Source: an uncultured Lutibacter sp.
Lineage (GTDB): Bacteria > Bacteroidota > Bacteroidia > Flavobacteriales > Flavobacteriaceae
Assembly: GCF_947493565.1 (NCBI RefSeq)
Contig: NZ_CANLRG010000003.1
Span: forward strand, 186,001 to 250,000
DNA: 64,000 bases
Direction of reading: 5' to 3'
Shown: piece by piece, positions 54,835-64,000 of the stretch
Numbering within the stretch: the first letter of the stretch is position 1
Layout: the number at the start of each line of letters is the position of its first letter
Made by a program: the position numbers and the translations under genes
The notes under the pieces: model-generated
What the model saw: the letters and a program-made list of their open reading frames with translations, nothing else
Told to the model about the DNA's origin: nothing
Database searches by the model: none

Positions 54835-56610
54835 ATGCAAAACAGTTTAGAACTAGCAGTAAAAAAAGCATTTAAAGAAATTTATAAGGTAGAAATACCA
54901 TCAATCGAATTTCAAGCTACTCGAAAAGATTTTGAAGGTGATATTACCATAGTAGTATTTGCATTTTTACGCTACGTAAAAGGAAATCCTGTTGAAATTG
55001 GAACCAAAATAGGAGAATATTTAAAAGAAAACGTACAAGAAATAACTGATTTTAATGTAGTAAAAGGGTTTTTAAACCTAGTCATTTCAGATGCATTTTT
55101 TATCAAAAATTTTAATTCTATTTTTAAAACTCCAAACTATGGCTTAGTAACACCTAAAAAAAATGAAAAAGCGGTAATGGTTGAGTATTCATCACCAAAC
55201 ACTAACAAACCACTTCATTTAGGACATATTAGAAATAATTTATTAGGGTATTCTGTGGCTGAAATTATAAAGGCTTCAGGTAAAAAAGTATATAAAACTC
55301 AAATAATTAATGATCGCGGTATACATATTTGTAAAAGTATGCTCGCCTGGCAACGATTTGGTAATGGTGAAACCCCTACAAGCACTGGTTTAAAGGGAGA
55401 TAAATTAGTAGGAAACTATTACGTTGCTTTTGATAAAGCTTATAAAGAAGAAATTCAACAACTTATCTCTCAAGGAAAAACCGAAGAAGAAGCTAAAAAA
55501 GAAGCTCCAATTTTAATAGAAGCTCAACAAATGCTACTAAAATGGGAAGCTGGGGATAAAGAAGTAGTTAAATTATGGAAAACCATGAACCAATGGGTAT
55601 ATGAAGGTTTTGACCAAACTTACAAAGAGCTAGGTGTAGATTTTGATAAAAATTATTACGAAAGCAATACCTATTTATTAGGAAAAGATATTGTACTCGA
55701 AGGTTTAGAAAAAGGTGTTTTTTATAAAAAAGAAGATGGTAGTGTTTGGATTGATTTAACCGATGAAGGCTTAGATGAAAAAATTGTATTACGTGCTGAT
55801 GGAACAGCCGTTTATATGACTCAAGATATAGGAACAGCCATTGAACGTTTTAAAGATTTTGATTTAAGCGAATTAGTTTATACCGTAGGAAACGAACAAG
55901 ATTATCACTTTAAAGTCTTGTTTTTAATTTTAGACAAATTAGGTTTTGATTGGGCTAAACAATTATATCACTTATCTTATGGTATGGTAGATTTACCAAG
56001 TGGTAAAATGAAATCTAGAGAAGGTACCGTTGTAGATGCGGATGACTTAATGGAAGAAATGACCAATACTGCTAAAACTATTTCTCAAGAATTAGGAAAA
56101 TTAGAAGGCTACTCTAAAGAAGAAAAGGAAAGCTTATACAAAACCATTGGATTAGGAGCATTAAAATACTTTATTTTAAAAGTAGATCCAAAAAAACGTA
56201 TTTTATTTGATCCAGAAGAATCCGTAGATTTTGCCGGAAACACAGGTCCTTTTATTCAGTATACCTATGCCCGTATTCAATCTATCCTTAGAAAAGCTAC
56301 TTTTGATTTTAGCATTGAAATGAGTGAACATGAAGTTGGTTTACACGTAAAGGAACGAGAATTGATTAAACAAATTCAATTATTTCCTGAAATCATTCAA
56401 AATGCTGCACAAAATCATAGCCCAGCAATTATTGCAAATTATACTTATGATTTAGTAAAAGAATACAATTCATTTTACCAAACTGTGCCAATTTTGGGAT
56501 GTGAAAATAAAAATGAAAAAATATTCAGAACTCAATTATCCGCTAAAGTCGCAGAAATTATAAAAACTGCATTTAAACTTTTAGGAATCAACGTTCCTGA
56601 AAGAATGTAA
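54835..56610 (+). CDS. argS: Arginyl-tRNA synthetase
   Basis: Class I synthetase, 591 residues. The HIGH-type motif is NKPLHLGHIRNN, and the KMSKS-equivalent loop is GKMKSREGTVV. The N-terminal additional domain and C-terminal DALR domain (ending INVPERM) are complete. A TACTTTTG promoter box (54800-54807) lies 27 bases before the start. Confidence 0.97.
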   Translation: MQNSLELAVKKAFKEIYKVEIPSIEFQATRKDFEGDITIVVFAFLRYVKGNPVEIGTKIGEYLKENVQEITDFNVVKGFLNLVISDAFFIKNFNSIFKTPNYGLVTPKKNEKAVMVEYSSPNTNKPLHLGHIRNNLLGYSVAEIIKASGKKVYKTQIINDRGIHICKSMLAWQRFGNGETPTSTGLKGDKLVGNYYVAFDKAYKEEIQQLISQGKTEEEAKKEAPILIEAQQMLLKWEAGDKEVVKLWKTMNQWVYEGFDQTYKELGVDFDKNYYESNTYLLGKDIVLEGLEKGVFYKKEDGSVWIDLTDEGLDEKIVLRADGTAVYMTQDIGTAIERFKDFDLSELVYTVGNEQDYHFKVLFLILDKLGFDWAKQLYHLSYGMVDLPSGKMKSREGTVVDADDLMEEMTNTAKTISQELGKLEGYSKEEKESLYKTIGLGALKYFILKVDPKKRILFDPEESVDFAGNTGPFIQYTYARIQSILRKATFDFSIEMSEHEVGLHVKERELIKQIQLFPEIIQNAAQNHSPAIIANYTYDLVKEYNSFYQTVPILGCENKNEKIFRTQLSAKVAEIIKTAFKLLGINVPERM

Positions 56611-56755
56611 AATAATCAAAGTAACTATTTTAAAATTAATCAATTTAAGAAAGCCTTTTAGTGAATTGATACAATAAGAAACTTTAAAAAAAGAAAAAAG
56701 CATTAAATTTGCTGTGAAAAATCAGCATTCATAAATAAAAATAAAACAGAAACAC

Positions 56756-58144
56756 ATGAAATACGACGTACTTATAATTGGAAGTGGCCCAGGAGGATAT
56801 GTTACAGCCATTAGAGCTTCACAACTTGGATTTAAAGTTGGAGTTGTTGAAAAAGAAAATTTAGGTGGAATATGCTTAAACTGGGGATGTATTCCTACTA
56901 AGGCCTTATTAAAAAGTGCTCAAGTTTACGACTATTTGAAACATGTTGATGAATATGGCTTAAAAGCTGAAGCTATTGATAAAGATTTTGAAGCAGTAAT
57001 TAAACGCAGTAGAAATGTGGCTGATGGAATGAGTAAAGGAGTTCAATTTTTAATGAAAAAAAATAAAATTGACGTTATAAATGGATTTGGAAAACTAAAA
57101 ACTGGCAAAAAAGTTGATGTAACAGACACCGATGGAAATGTAGCAGAATACAGCGCAGATCATATTATTATTGCTACTGGAGCACGCTCTAGAGAGTTGC
57201 CAAATTTACCACAAGACGGTAAAAAAGTAATTGGATACCGCCAAGCAATGACCTTACCAACACAACCTAAAAAAATGATAGTAGTTGGTTCTGGAGCCAT
57301 TGGTGTTGAATTTGCTCATTTTTACAATTCAATGGGAACAGAAGTTACTATTGTAGAATTTTTACCAAACTTAGTACCTTTAGAAGATGTAGATGTATCA
57401 AAACAATTTGAACGTTCTTTCAAAAAATCAGGCATTAAAGTTATGACGAATTCTTCTGTAGAATCTGTGGATACTTCTGGAGATGGTGTAAAAGCAGTAG
57501 TAAAAACTAAAAAAGGAGAAGAAATTTTAGAAGCTGATATTTTACTTTCTGCAGTAGGAATTAAATCTAACATTGAAAACATTGGTTTAGAAGATGTTGG
57601 AATTGTTGTTGACCGTGATAAAATTTTAGTTAATGATTTTTACCAAACTAATATTCCTGGATATTATGCCATTGGAGATGTAGTTCCAGGACAAGCTTTA
57701 GCTCACGTAGCTTCAGCTGAAGGAATTACTTGTGTTGAAAAAATTGCTGGCTTACACACTGAAAAAATTGATTATGGTAATGTACCTAGTTGTACTTATG
57801 CTACACCAGAAATTGCAAGTGTTGGTTTAACCGAAGCTCAAGCAAAAGAACAAGGTTACGAATTAAAAGTTGGTAAATTTCCATTTTCAGCTTCTGGTAA
57901 AGCAAAAGCTGCTGGAACACCTGAAGGTTTTGTAAAAGTTATTTTTGATGCTAAATATGGAGAATGGTTGGGATGCCATATGATTGGAGCTGGAGTTACT
58001 GATATGATAGCTGAAGCTGTCTTAGGTAGAAAACTAGAAACAACTGGTCATGAAGTATTAAAAGCAATCCACCCACACCCAACTATGAGTGAAGCTGTTA
58101 TGGAAGCTGTAGCTGACGCTTATGATGAAGTAATTCATTTATAA
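56756..58144 (+). CDS. lpdA: Dihydrolipoyl dehydrogenase (E3)
   Basis: FAD/NAD-dependent E3 subunit of 2-oxoacid dehydrogenase complexes, 462 residues. FAD site IIGSGPGGYVTAIRA, redox Cys pair GGICLNWGCIPTKALL, NAD site VVGSGAIGVEFAHFY and C-terminal active-site His in IHPHPTMSEA are all present. The partner E1/E2 genes are not in the window. A terminator follows. Confidence 0.96.
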   Translation: MKYDVLIIGSGPGGYVTAIRASQLGFKVGVVEKENLGGICLNWGCIPTKALLKSAQVYDYLKHVDEYGLKAEAIDKDFEAVIKRSRNVADGMSKGVQFLMKKNKIDVINGFGKLKTGKKVDVTDTDGNVAEYSADHIIIATGARSRELPNLPQDGKKVIGYRQAMTLPTQPKKMIVVGSGAIGVEFAHFYNSMGTEVTIVEFLPNLVPLEDVDVSKQFERSFKKSGIKVMTNSSVESVDTSGDGVKAVVKTKKGEEILEADILLSAVGIKSNIENIGLEDVGIVVDRDKILVNDFYQTNIPGYYAIGDVVPGQALAHVASAEGITCVEKIAGLHTEKIDYGNVPSCTYATPEIASVGLTEAQAKEQGYELKVGKFPFSASGKAKAAGTPEGFVKVIFDAKYGEWLGCHMIGAGVTDMIAEAVLGRKLETTGHEVLKAIHPHPTMSEAVMEAVADAYDEVIHL

Positions 58145-58161
58145 AGCTTAAAAACACATAT

Positions 58162-58196
58162 AAAAAAGCCTATGCTTATTTTGCTTAGGCTTTTTG
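58162..58196 (+). terminator. Terminator of lpdA
   Basis: AAAAAGCCTAtGC pairs with GCtTAGGCTTTTT (stem with one mismatch) followed by T5GT4. About 18 bases after the lpdA stop. Confidence 0.82.
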
Positions 58197-58258
58197 TTTT
58201 TTTACTAAGAATTCCACAAACTATAATTTTATAGTATATTTGAAAAAAATCAGTTTTT

Positions 58259-58687
58259 ATGAAAAATATCAACGTTATACTTATTATTTTTTTCTCATTA
58301 TTAATAGCTTGCAAAGAGGAAAAAGCGAAAGTAAAAACAACAACTACAAAAACAGAATTACACTATATTTGTAAAAATAAGTGTGAAAATAGTGGATCAA
58401 ATATGGCTGGTATATGTGCTACTTGTAATACACCATATGTACATAATGCTGCCTACCATAAGGATGAATTTTTAAAAAGCGGCCCACTAAATGTACCGAG
58501 TAACGCCCTAAATCCAAACCAAACTACAAGTGCTCCTAACAAAACTACTCCTTCACCTTCTCAAAACGCAGCAGGAGTATTTCATTATACATGTAAAAAT
58601 GGTTGCGTTGGTGGAGCAGCATCAGCAAGTAATTGTAAGGTTTGTGGTGAAGCCTTGGAACATAATACATTATATCATAACAACTAA
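58259..58687 (+). CDS. Lipoprotein with two copies of a Cys-rich motif
   Basis: A 142-residue lipoprotein (signal SLLIACKEEK, Cys near residue 17). The mature part has two related modules: HYICKNKCENSGSNMAGICATC...HNAAYH (about residues 36-68) and HYTCKNGCVGGAASASNCKVC...HNTLYH (about 110-140). They share Y-x-Cys-Lys-Asn-x-Cys ... Cys-x-x-Cys ... His-Asn ... Tyr-His. The spacing resembles small heavy-metal-binding domains (YTC..H..CxxCGM); metal binding is inferred. The linker is Pro/Ser/Thr/Asn-rich. TATATTTG at 58235-58242 is a likely promoter. Confidence 0.75.
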   Translation: MKNINVILIIFFSLLIACKEEKAKVKTTTTKTELHYICKNKCENSGSNMAGICATCNTPYVHNAAYHKDEFLKSGPLNVPSNALNPNQTTSAPNKTTPSPSQNAAGVFHYTCKNGCVGGAASASNCKVCGEALEHNTLYHNN

Positions 58688-58704
58688 CAGCTTAACATTT
58701 TTAT

Positions 58705-59124
58705 ATGGTTTTTTCACTTTCGAATTTATTAAAATCAAAAAAAACAAACGAAAATTCTGAACCTCTACCTAAAATTGATTTTAAAGGAGGTACTAAATAT
58801 GCTGAAAATTTAAATAATGATGTCTATTTAGATTTTGAAGAACTAGGCGGTTTTCCATTTATAAAAACGATTATAATTGGAGATATTTCTACAAAAATTA
58901 AACGAACAGGCTGTACTCTAACATTTAAATTTGAGAATAATATTATTGTTTTAAATTCGGATAATACTACTATAGAATCTGAAAAGATTAAAAATACTCA
59001 AGTATTTTTTACTGAAATTGATTTTGAACTTGATGAGGATGAAGCCAAAAAAATTAAAAATGATAATGTAGAAGAAATTTCTTATACGTTCAAAAATAAA
59101 ATCTACAGTTTTAAGCCAATTTAA
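58705..59124 (+). CDS. Unknown soluble protein (139 residues)
   Basis: A 139-residue protein with beta-rich pattern: FPFIKTIIIGDISTKI, GCTLTFKFENNIIVLNSD, then an acidic segment ELDEDEAKKIKNDNVEEI and a final strand. I do not recognise a family. It follows the Cys-rich lipoprotein by 17 bases and may be co-transcribed; it ends exactly where the convergent bshC stops. Confidence 0.6.
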   Translation: MVFSLSNLLKSKKTNENSEPLPKIDFKGGTKYAENLNNDVYLDFEELGGFPFIKTIIIGDISTKIKRTGCTLTFKFENNIIVLNSDNTTIESEKIKNTQVFFTEIDFELDEDEAKKIKNDNVEEISYTFKNKIYSFKPI

Positions 59125-60726
59125 TTAATACTCAATAACTGTAAATTCTAATTGTAAAGGTTCTAATGAGTTCAATAAAATAGGAATCAATTCTTTTCCT
59201 AATTTTAAATACATTTCTGAAAAATTACGTGAACGCTCTTCTAAACTTTTGCTCGGAAATAATTCATCTTGAAGCACTTTAATTCTAGAAACTTCATCTT
59301 CTAGCTTTCTTTTTTGTGCTTTTAACAAACGTTTTTCAAGTGCATCCAATCCATTTAATTGCTTTTTTTCTTGCGCATTAACAGCTCCTATAAATGATTG
59401 ATCTGTTTTTTTTGCAATCAATTTTAAACTATCAAATTGTTCTTGTAAAAAAGCTTTTTGAGTGGAAAAATCTATTTCTATTTCTGAAATTTCTTTTACT
59501 TTTTTATCAACTAATTTTCCTTGTTTACAAAATATTTCTTCTAAAGAAACCTTTAGTTTTTGAAGCTTTTTGTTTTGTTTTTCGGTTAAAAACAATACCG
59601 AGTTTCTCAATAACAAAATTGGAAAAGGAGTATTCATTTGCTCAAAATAAGCTTTTAACTGTAACCAATAAGCCAACTCTCCACCTCCACCTATATAACA
59701 TATATTTGGTAATATAGTTTCCTGATATAAAGGTCTCATAATTACATTTGGGCTAAAACGCTCTGGGTGCTTTTCCAACTCTTTTAATATGGCTTCTTTT
59801 GAAAAAGTTATGGTTGAATTATTGATATAAAATATATCGTTTTGATAAATAATTCGTTCACGAATGTCATCTTTTAAATAAAAAAGATTAATTTCTCTAG
59901 GGTTGACTTGAATATTATACCCTATAGATTCTAATTTTTTACTAGACTGAGTTACCTTTTTATAGGAAGTTTTTTGTAACAATTCATCTTTAAATAGTGG
60001 ACTAAACTGTTTTTTTAGTAGTTTATCATCTCCATCTATAATTACTAAACCATATTTGCCAAAAAGTTCGTTTACTAAGTATCGCGTAGCAGCTGTTAAA
60101 TTAGTGTGTTTAAGATACGCTTTTTGAAATAATTCTTTTATAAATTCCTCATTTATAGACGTGCCTAAATGCTTTGAAAATTCATTAAAAACTTTTTGAA
60201 AACCTTCTGTATTTAAACGGCCTACTGCACCGCTAACGTCTTTTTCCCACTCAATTTTTTTGCCTTTAAAATTAAAATAATTAATTTCTTCGAAATCGTG
60301 ATCTTCGGTTGCCATCCAATAAACTGGCACAAAATTGTAGGAAGGAAATGCTTCTTTTAACTGCCTTGTTAAATTAATAGTTGAAACTATTTTGTATAAA
60401 AAATATAATGGTCCTGTAAAAATATTTAACTGATGTCCGGTAGTTATTGTAAACGTGTTTTCTTCTTTTAATAACTCAATATTACTAGCTGTGTTTTCAG
60501 AAAATTCAACTAAACTATATTGCTTTTTTAATGAATTTACTAAATGAACTCTATTAAACTGTGAATCAATTTTTGACTGATATTTAAGTTCAATTTGATT
60601 TGAAAACCCTTCAATATTTGGAAAATTACCATAAAATTGATCTAACTCAGAATTTTGATCAAGATAATCGTTAATTAGTTTTGAAAAATAACCTGTTTTT
60701 TTAAATGGAATATGATGTACTTTCAT
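59125..60726 (-). CDS. bshC: Bacillithiol synthesis cysteine ligase BshC
   Basis: Adds cysteine to GlcN-malate in bacillithiol synthesis (last step). It has 533 residues with the family opening FKKTGYFSKLINDYL, the Rossmann-like TITTGHQLNIFTGPLYFLYKI, VYWMATEDHDFEE and NICYIGGGGELAYWLQLKAYF. bshA and bshB are not in the window. It suggests the cell uses bacillithiol as a thiol buffer, consistent with OxyR and peroxiredoxin. Confidence 0.94.
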   Translation of the reverse strand: MKVHHIPFKKTGYFSKLINDYLDQNSELDQFYGNFPNIEGFSNQIELKYQSKIDSQFNRVHLVNSLKKQYSLVEFSENTASNIELLKEENTFTITTGHQLNIFTGPLYFLYKIVSTINLTRQLKEAFPSYNFVPVYWMATEDHDFEEINYFNFKGKKIEWEKDVSGAVGRLNTEGFQKVFNEFSKHLGTSINEEFIKELFQKAYLKHTNLTAATRYLVNELFGKYGLVIIDGDDKLLKKQFSPLFKDELLQKTSYKKVTQSSKKLESIGYNIQVNPREINLFYLKDDIRERIIYQNDIFYINNSTITFSKEAILKELEKHPERFSPNVIMRPLYQETILPNICYIGGGGELAYWLQLKAYFEQMNTPFPILLLRNSVLFLTEKQNKKLQKLKVSLEEIFCKQGKLVDKKVKEISEIEIDFSTQKAFLQEQFDSLKLIAKKTDQSFIGAVNAQEKKQLNGLDALEKRLLKAQKRKLEDEVSRIKVLQDELFPSKSLEERSRNFSEMYLKLGKELIPILLNSLEPLQLEFTVIEY

Positions 60727-60806
60727 TCAGTTACTCGAATTGTTTTTATTAGACAACAGTTAATCTCTGACTTCATTTTTTTTAATTATCTAAATTATAA
60801 ACGAAA

Positions 60807-61469
60807 TTATGCCTTTCTTTTAAATAAGGTATAAACATATTCTCTCAAATTACCTGATGGTTGAGTATAGGTATAATTGAATCCTTTTAAAAGAACAAAT
60901 TCATCACCTAACCTTTCTTGCAACATTTCTTCATTATAATTAAACACATCTAAACCAGAACATTTTTTTGCTCCATACAAATTAAATTCAGCTAAAACAA
61001 CAAAACCATTAGGTTTGACTACCTTTCTAATTAAATCGAAATAAGCTTTTTGTTGTTTTTCTTCAGTAAAAAAATGCAACACTGCTCTATCATGCCATAG
61101 ATCTACATTTTTTAATTTTAATAATTCTGTAGGTTTCGTTAGGTCATCAACAATAAATGTAACATTAGAGTTTTTATGTTTTGTTAAAGAATTTTTAAGT
61201 TCTGTTAGTGCAGCTACAGCTATATCATTAACAACAATGTTTGTATATCCTTTATCTAAAAGCTCTTCAATTAAAGTAGTAGCTCCAGCTCCAGCATTAA
61301 AAATTAATGCATCATGAGGTAAATTACATTCTTCAATTAAATTTATAGAAGGTGCTGGGTTTTTTTCATACCAACCAAGGCTATTAACAGGCGTTTTTTG
61401 ATATGCTGCATTCCAATGCTTTTCAAAATCGTAATGAGAGGAAGCGTTTTCTTTTTTAATAGTGCTCAT
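60807..61469 (-). CDS. SAM-dependent class I methyltransferase
   Basis: A 220-residue methyltransferase. Motif I is LIFNAGAGATTLIEELL (GxGxxxL-like), with VVNDIAVAAL as motif II and WHDRAVLHFFTEEKQQKAYF as motif IV. The opening HWNAAYQKTPVNSLGWYEKNP resembles thiopurine or tellurite-type methyltransferases. The substrate is unknown. It starts 80 bases after bshC on the same strand, so it may be co-transcribed upstream of bshC. Confidence 0.85.
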   Translation of the reverse strand: MSTIKKENASSHYDFEKHWNAAYQKTPVNSLGWYEKNPAPSINLIEECNLPHDALIFNAGAGATTLIEELLDKGYTNIVVNDIAVAALTELKNSLTKHKNSNVTFIVDDLTKPTELLKLKNVDLWHDRAVLHFFTEEKQQKAYFDLIRKVVKPNGFVVLAEFNLYGAKKCSGLDVFNYNEEMLQERLGDEFVLLKGFNYTYTQPSGNLREYVYTLFKRKA

Positions 61470-61554
61470 GGGCTATTTTTTAATAGTATAAAAGTACACA
61501 ATTTAGACTGTTTGTCGAAATACATAAAAACATCTAACACTTTTTTAACTAATT

Positions 61555-62253
61555 TTAAATAGGTTTTAAATCACAATACCAAAAACTATTGTCCCAAGTA
61601 TCATTATCAGAAGATTCATATGTTTTTAAAACCTTTTCACCTACTTCAAACTTTATTGGTGTTTTAAAAATTGGACCATCAAAAACAAAGGTATGAAACT
61701 CTCCATTTTCACCACAAACATCTACATTAGGTGGTAAATTGTTGATAAAATTTTCATCTAAAATTCTTCCAACAAAACTTTCGTCTAGCAAGTTTGCATT
61801 CACACTTACAGTAATTGCCTTAAAGCCTAGTGATATAAATTCTAACAGCAATTCTTTAGTATTACTTTTCCATAAAGGAAAAACAGCTTTTAAATTAAGT
61901 TCTGATAATTTTTTTTCTCTAAATGCTTTTAAATCTTCCAAAAATATATCTCCAAAAACCGCATATTCATATTTATTTGGAATTATTAATTTTTCTAGAT
62001 TCTCTTTCATTATTATATTGTACGTTTCCATAGAAACATCTTCAGGAAAATAAATTTTATACAATGGTAAACCAATTTGTTTAGCTTGAGATTCTAATAA
62101 TTCTTCGCGAACTCCGTGCATAGAAACTCTTTGAAGCTTCTTGCTTACCGTAGTTACTAATAATTCAGTTGAATATGATTTATCTTGTAAAATTTTATAA
62201 AGTGCTAAAGCAGAATCCTTTCCCGTACTCCAATTAAAATATGCTTTTTTCAA
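61555..62253 (-). CDS. Diphthine-ammonia-ligase-like ATP pyrophosphatase
   Basis: A 232-residue PP-loop (adenine-nucleotide alpha hydrolase) protein. The PP-motif is NWSTGKDSALALYKIL (Ser-Thr-Gly-Lys-Asp-Ser), followed by SMHGVREELLESQA. ENGEFHTFVFDGP and FGDIFLEDLKAFRE match the MJ0570/DUF71 family. Bacterial members have no known diphthamide target, so the reaction is unknown. Confidence 0.88.
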   Translation of the reverse strand: MKKAYFNWSTGKDSALALYKILQDKSYSTELLVTTVSKKLQRVSMHGVREELLESQAKQIGLPLYKIYFPEDVSMETYNIIMKENLEKLIIPNKYEYAVFGDIFLEDLKAFREKKLSELNLKAVFPLWKSNTKELLLEFISLGFKAITVSVNANLLDESFVGRILDENFINNLPPNVDVCGENGEFHTFVFDGPIFKTPIKFEVGEKVLKTYESSDNDTWDNSFWYCDLKPI

Positions 62254-62354
62254 TGGTTCTAATTTTGAAGTAAAAATAATACAATCTGAATAGTTTAAAG
62301 CATTAAATAATTAAGTTTATTTAATTACATTTGAAACTTAAATTTTAATTTTCA

Positions 62355-64000
62355 ATGAAAAAACTACGTATTTTACTTGTAATCAGCTTATTTTTTAATG
62401 TTATTAGTAATGCTCAAACAATTAAATCTCCTTCAGAATTTTTAGGGTATGAATTAGGTTCAAGGTTTACAAGACATCATAAAATAATAGACTATTTTAA
62501 ATATGTGAGTGAAACATCGAACAATGTTCAATTAGAAAAATATGGAGAAACTAATGAATACAGGCCTTTATATATATCTTATATTTCTTCTAAAGAAAAC
62601 ATAGAAAACCTAGAAATTATTCGAAAAGATAATTTAAAAAAAACAGGATTAATAAATGGTAATTCTACCAGCGAAATTGGTATCGTTTGGTTAAGCTATA
62701 ATGTTCATGGAAACGAAGCCTCAAGTACTGAAGCTGCTATGCTAACTCTTTACAAGCTAATTACTGAAAAACAAGAATGGCTTAAACATACAGTTGTAAT
62801 TATTGACCCTTGTTTAAATCCTGATGGACGAGATCGTTATGTAAATTGGTACAACCAAAAGAAAAGCAATCCATACAACATAAACCCTGATGTTATTGAA
62901 CATAACGAACCTTGGCCAAGCGGTAGACCAAATCACTATTTATTTGATTTAAATAGAGATTGGGCTTGGGCTACACAAGTAGAAACTCAACAACGTTTAA
63001 AAATTTATAATAAGTGGATGCCTCAAGTTCATGTAGATTTTCATGAACAGTTTATAAACAGTCCCTATTACTTTGCTCCTGCTGCAGAACCATTTCACGA
63101 AATAATTACAGATTGGCAAAGAGATTTTCAAACTAAAATTGGCAAAAATCATGCAAAATATTTTGACCAAAATGGTTGGCGTTATTTTACAAAAGAAGCC
63201 TTTGATTTATTTTATCCAAGTTATGGAGATACCTACCCTACGTATATGGGTGCCATTGGTATGACTTATGAGCAAGCTGGACATGGGAAAGCTGGTTTAG
63301 GTATTACAACTGAAAATAATACAGAACTTACTTTAAGAGACCGAATTGACCACCATACAACTACAGGACTTTCAACAGTTGAAGTTGCTGCAAAAAACAC
63401 GACTCAAATGCTAACTGAATTTTCAAAATTCTTCGATAACTCTAACTTAAAATACAAAAATTATATTTTAAGAGGTGCTCTTGAAAAAATTGAAAAAGTG
63501 ACTGAACTTTTAGATACCCATGAAATTAAATACTATGCAGGAAATGGAAAAAGTGTAAAAGTCTTAAATTATCATACAAAAACTACCAATACACTTAAAA
63601 TATTAGAAAATGATTTAGTAATTCCAACCAATCAACCTAAAGGAAAAATGGTTAAAGTATTATTTGAACCAGCTTCTAAATTAACTGACTCTGTTACGTA
63701 TGATATTACTGCTTGGAGTTTACCTTTTGCTTACGGATTACAAGGATTTGCAACGGAAACTTCAATTGATTTGACTGCTAATTTTTCAAAATCAATTCAC
63801 AAAACTTTAAAAAATCAAAGCTCAAAAAATGTTTATGCCTATCTTCATAAATGGAATGAAGTATCAGATGCGCAACTTTTAGGTGATTTATTAGAAGAAG
63901 GCTTTAATGTTCGTTACAGTTTAGCTGATTTTTCTGTGGAAGATCATTCATTAAAAAAAGGAACTTTTATTATCCTTAAAGGTGAAAATAGACACATTCT
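62355..64000 (+). CDS. M14 family zinc carboxypeptidase (3' end outside window)
   Basis: Exported metallopeptidase; at least 548 residues are visible. Signal peptide to about residue 20 (ISNAQ). Zinc-binding motif is in SYNVHGNEASSTEA (His-x-x-Glu) near residue 120; the second zinc His is in VHVDFHEQF near 230; catalytic Glu is probably in MTYEQAGHG near 312. The family includes M14 proteins with a long C-terminal part, truncated here by the window edge. A TACATTTG box at 62326-62333 is a likely promoter. Confidence 0.9.
   Translation, partial: MKKLRILLVISLFFNVISNAQTIKSPSEFLGYELGSRFTRHHKIIDYFKYVSETSNNVQLEKYGETNEYRPLYISYISSKENIENLEIIRKDNLKKTGLINGNSTSEIGIVWLSYNVHGNEASSTEAAMLTLYKLITEKQEWLKHTVVIIDPCLNPDGRDRYVNWYNQKKSNPYNINPDVIEHNEPWPSGRPNHYLFDLNRDWAWATQVETQQRLKIYNKWMPQVHVDFHEQFINSPYYFAPAAEPFHEIITDWQRDFQTKIGKNHAKYFDQNGWRYFTKEAFDLFYPSYGDTYPTYMGAIGMTYEQAGHGKAGLGITTENNTELTLRDRIDHHTTTGLSTVEVAAKNTTQMLTEFSKFFDNSNLKYKNYILRGALEKIEKVTELLDTHEIKYYAGNGKSVKVLNYHTKTTNTLKILENDLVIPTNQPKGKMVKVLFEPASKLTDSVTYDITAWSLPFAYGLQGFATETSIDLTANFSKSIHKTLKNQSSKNVYAYLHKWNEVSDAQLLGDLLEEGFNVRYSLADFSVEDHSLKKGTFIILKGENRHI

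Noticed and set aside
1-64000. tRNA, rRNA, insertion sequences, prophage or integrase
   Set aside because: No recognisable clover-leaf, rRNA or recombinase signature seen in gaps or reading frames; gene content is housekeeping-like.

Overview
This window is an ordinary, very AT-rich chromosome segment of a member of the Bacteroidetes, most likely the family Flavobacteriaceae. The evidence is gene content: SusC/SusD pairs with ECF sigma and FecR anti-sigma genes, the DUF1573/YajC/YbbR/CoaE block, the MoxR-DUF58-DUF4350-DUF4129 block, DUF5916, DUF3276/PUR, BatA, BshC and a polyphosphate glucokinase. Promoters also fit the Bacteroidetes housekeeping consensus (TTTG or TTG, about 20 bases, then TAnnTTTG). 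I saw no tRNA, rRNA, CRISPR array, transposase, integrase or phage gene. Two genes run off the edges: a histidine kinase at the left and an M14 carboxypeptidase at the right.

Layout. 1-4.9 kb (minus): nusB, DUF1573, yajC, terminator, ybbR, coaE, histidine kinase. 5-7.4 kb (plus): an ABC exporter and a PUR-domain protein. 7.5-9.5 kb (minus): a ferritin-like DUF2202 lipoprotein and sucC. 9.7-18.3 kb (plus): a tiny membrane ORF, a DUF5916 outer-membrane protein, a LolD-like ATPase, MTA/SAH nucleosidase, BatA, a dihydroorotase homologue that has lost its metal-binding histidines, a DUF4870-like protein and a carboxylesterase. 18.3-27.7 kb (minus): an ECF sigma, FecR, SusC, SusD and two thioredoxin-like lipoproteins, forming a regulated import locus without any sugar-degrading enzyme. 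28-29.3 kb (plus): a small unknown protein and polyphosphate glucokinase. 29.3-35.4 kb (minus): SpoIIM-like, membrane protein, DUF4129, DUF4350, MoxR ATPase, DUF58. 35.5-38.4 kb (plus): RDD, TRIC-type channel, NUDIX hydrolase and acyltransferase. 38.4-42 kb: Dps divergent from OxyR, several very small genes and a membrane-anchored peroxiredoxin. 42-51 kb: adenosine deaminase, QueD, Idi, MarR, RF3, a CBS-type cysteine enzyme, a LolC/E-like permease and NamZ/DUF1343. 51.2-52.7 kb: a gene-poor stretch with a CAP lipoprotein, a 61-residue basic peptide and dense hairpins and repeats. 52.7-64 kb: YkgJ-like protein, class C beta-lactamase-fold hydrolase, ArgS, Lpd, a duplicated Cys-motif lipoprotein, BshC, a methyltransferase, an ATP-pyrophosphatase and the M14 peptidase.

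Several genes form a thiol/oxidative-stress theme: OxyR, Dps, peroxiredoxin, BshC, two thioredoxin-fold lipoproteins and lipoamide dehydrogenase. The least explained parts are the 52.4-52.7 kb hairpin/repeat block, the two promoter-to-terminator cassettes without a convincing gene (40.6 and 45.0 kb), and the pseudo-dihydroorotase. None of these is demonstrably a new system from sequence alone.
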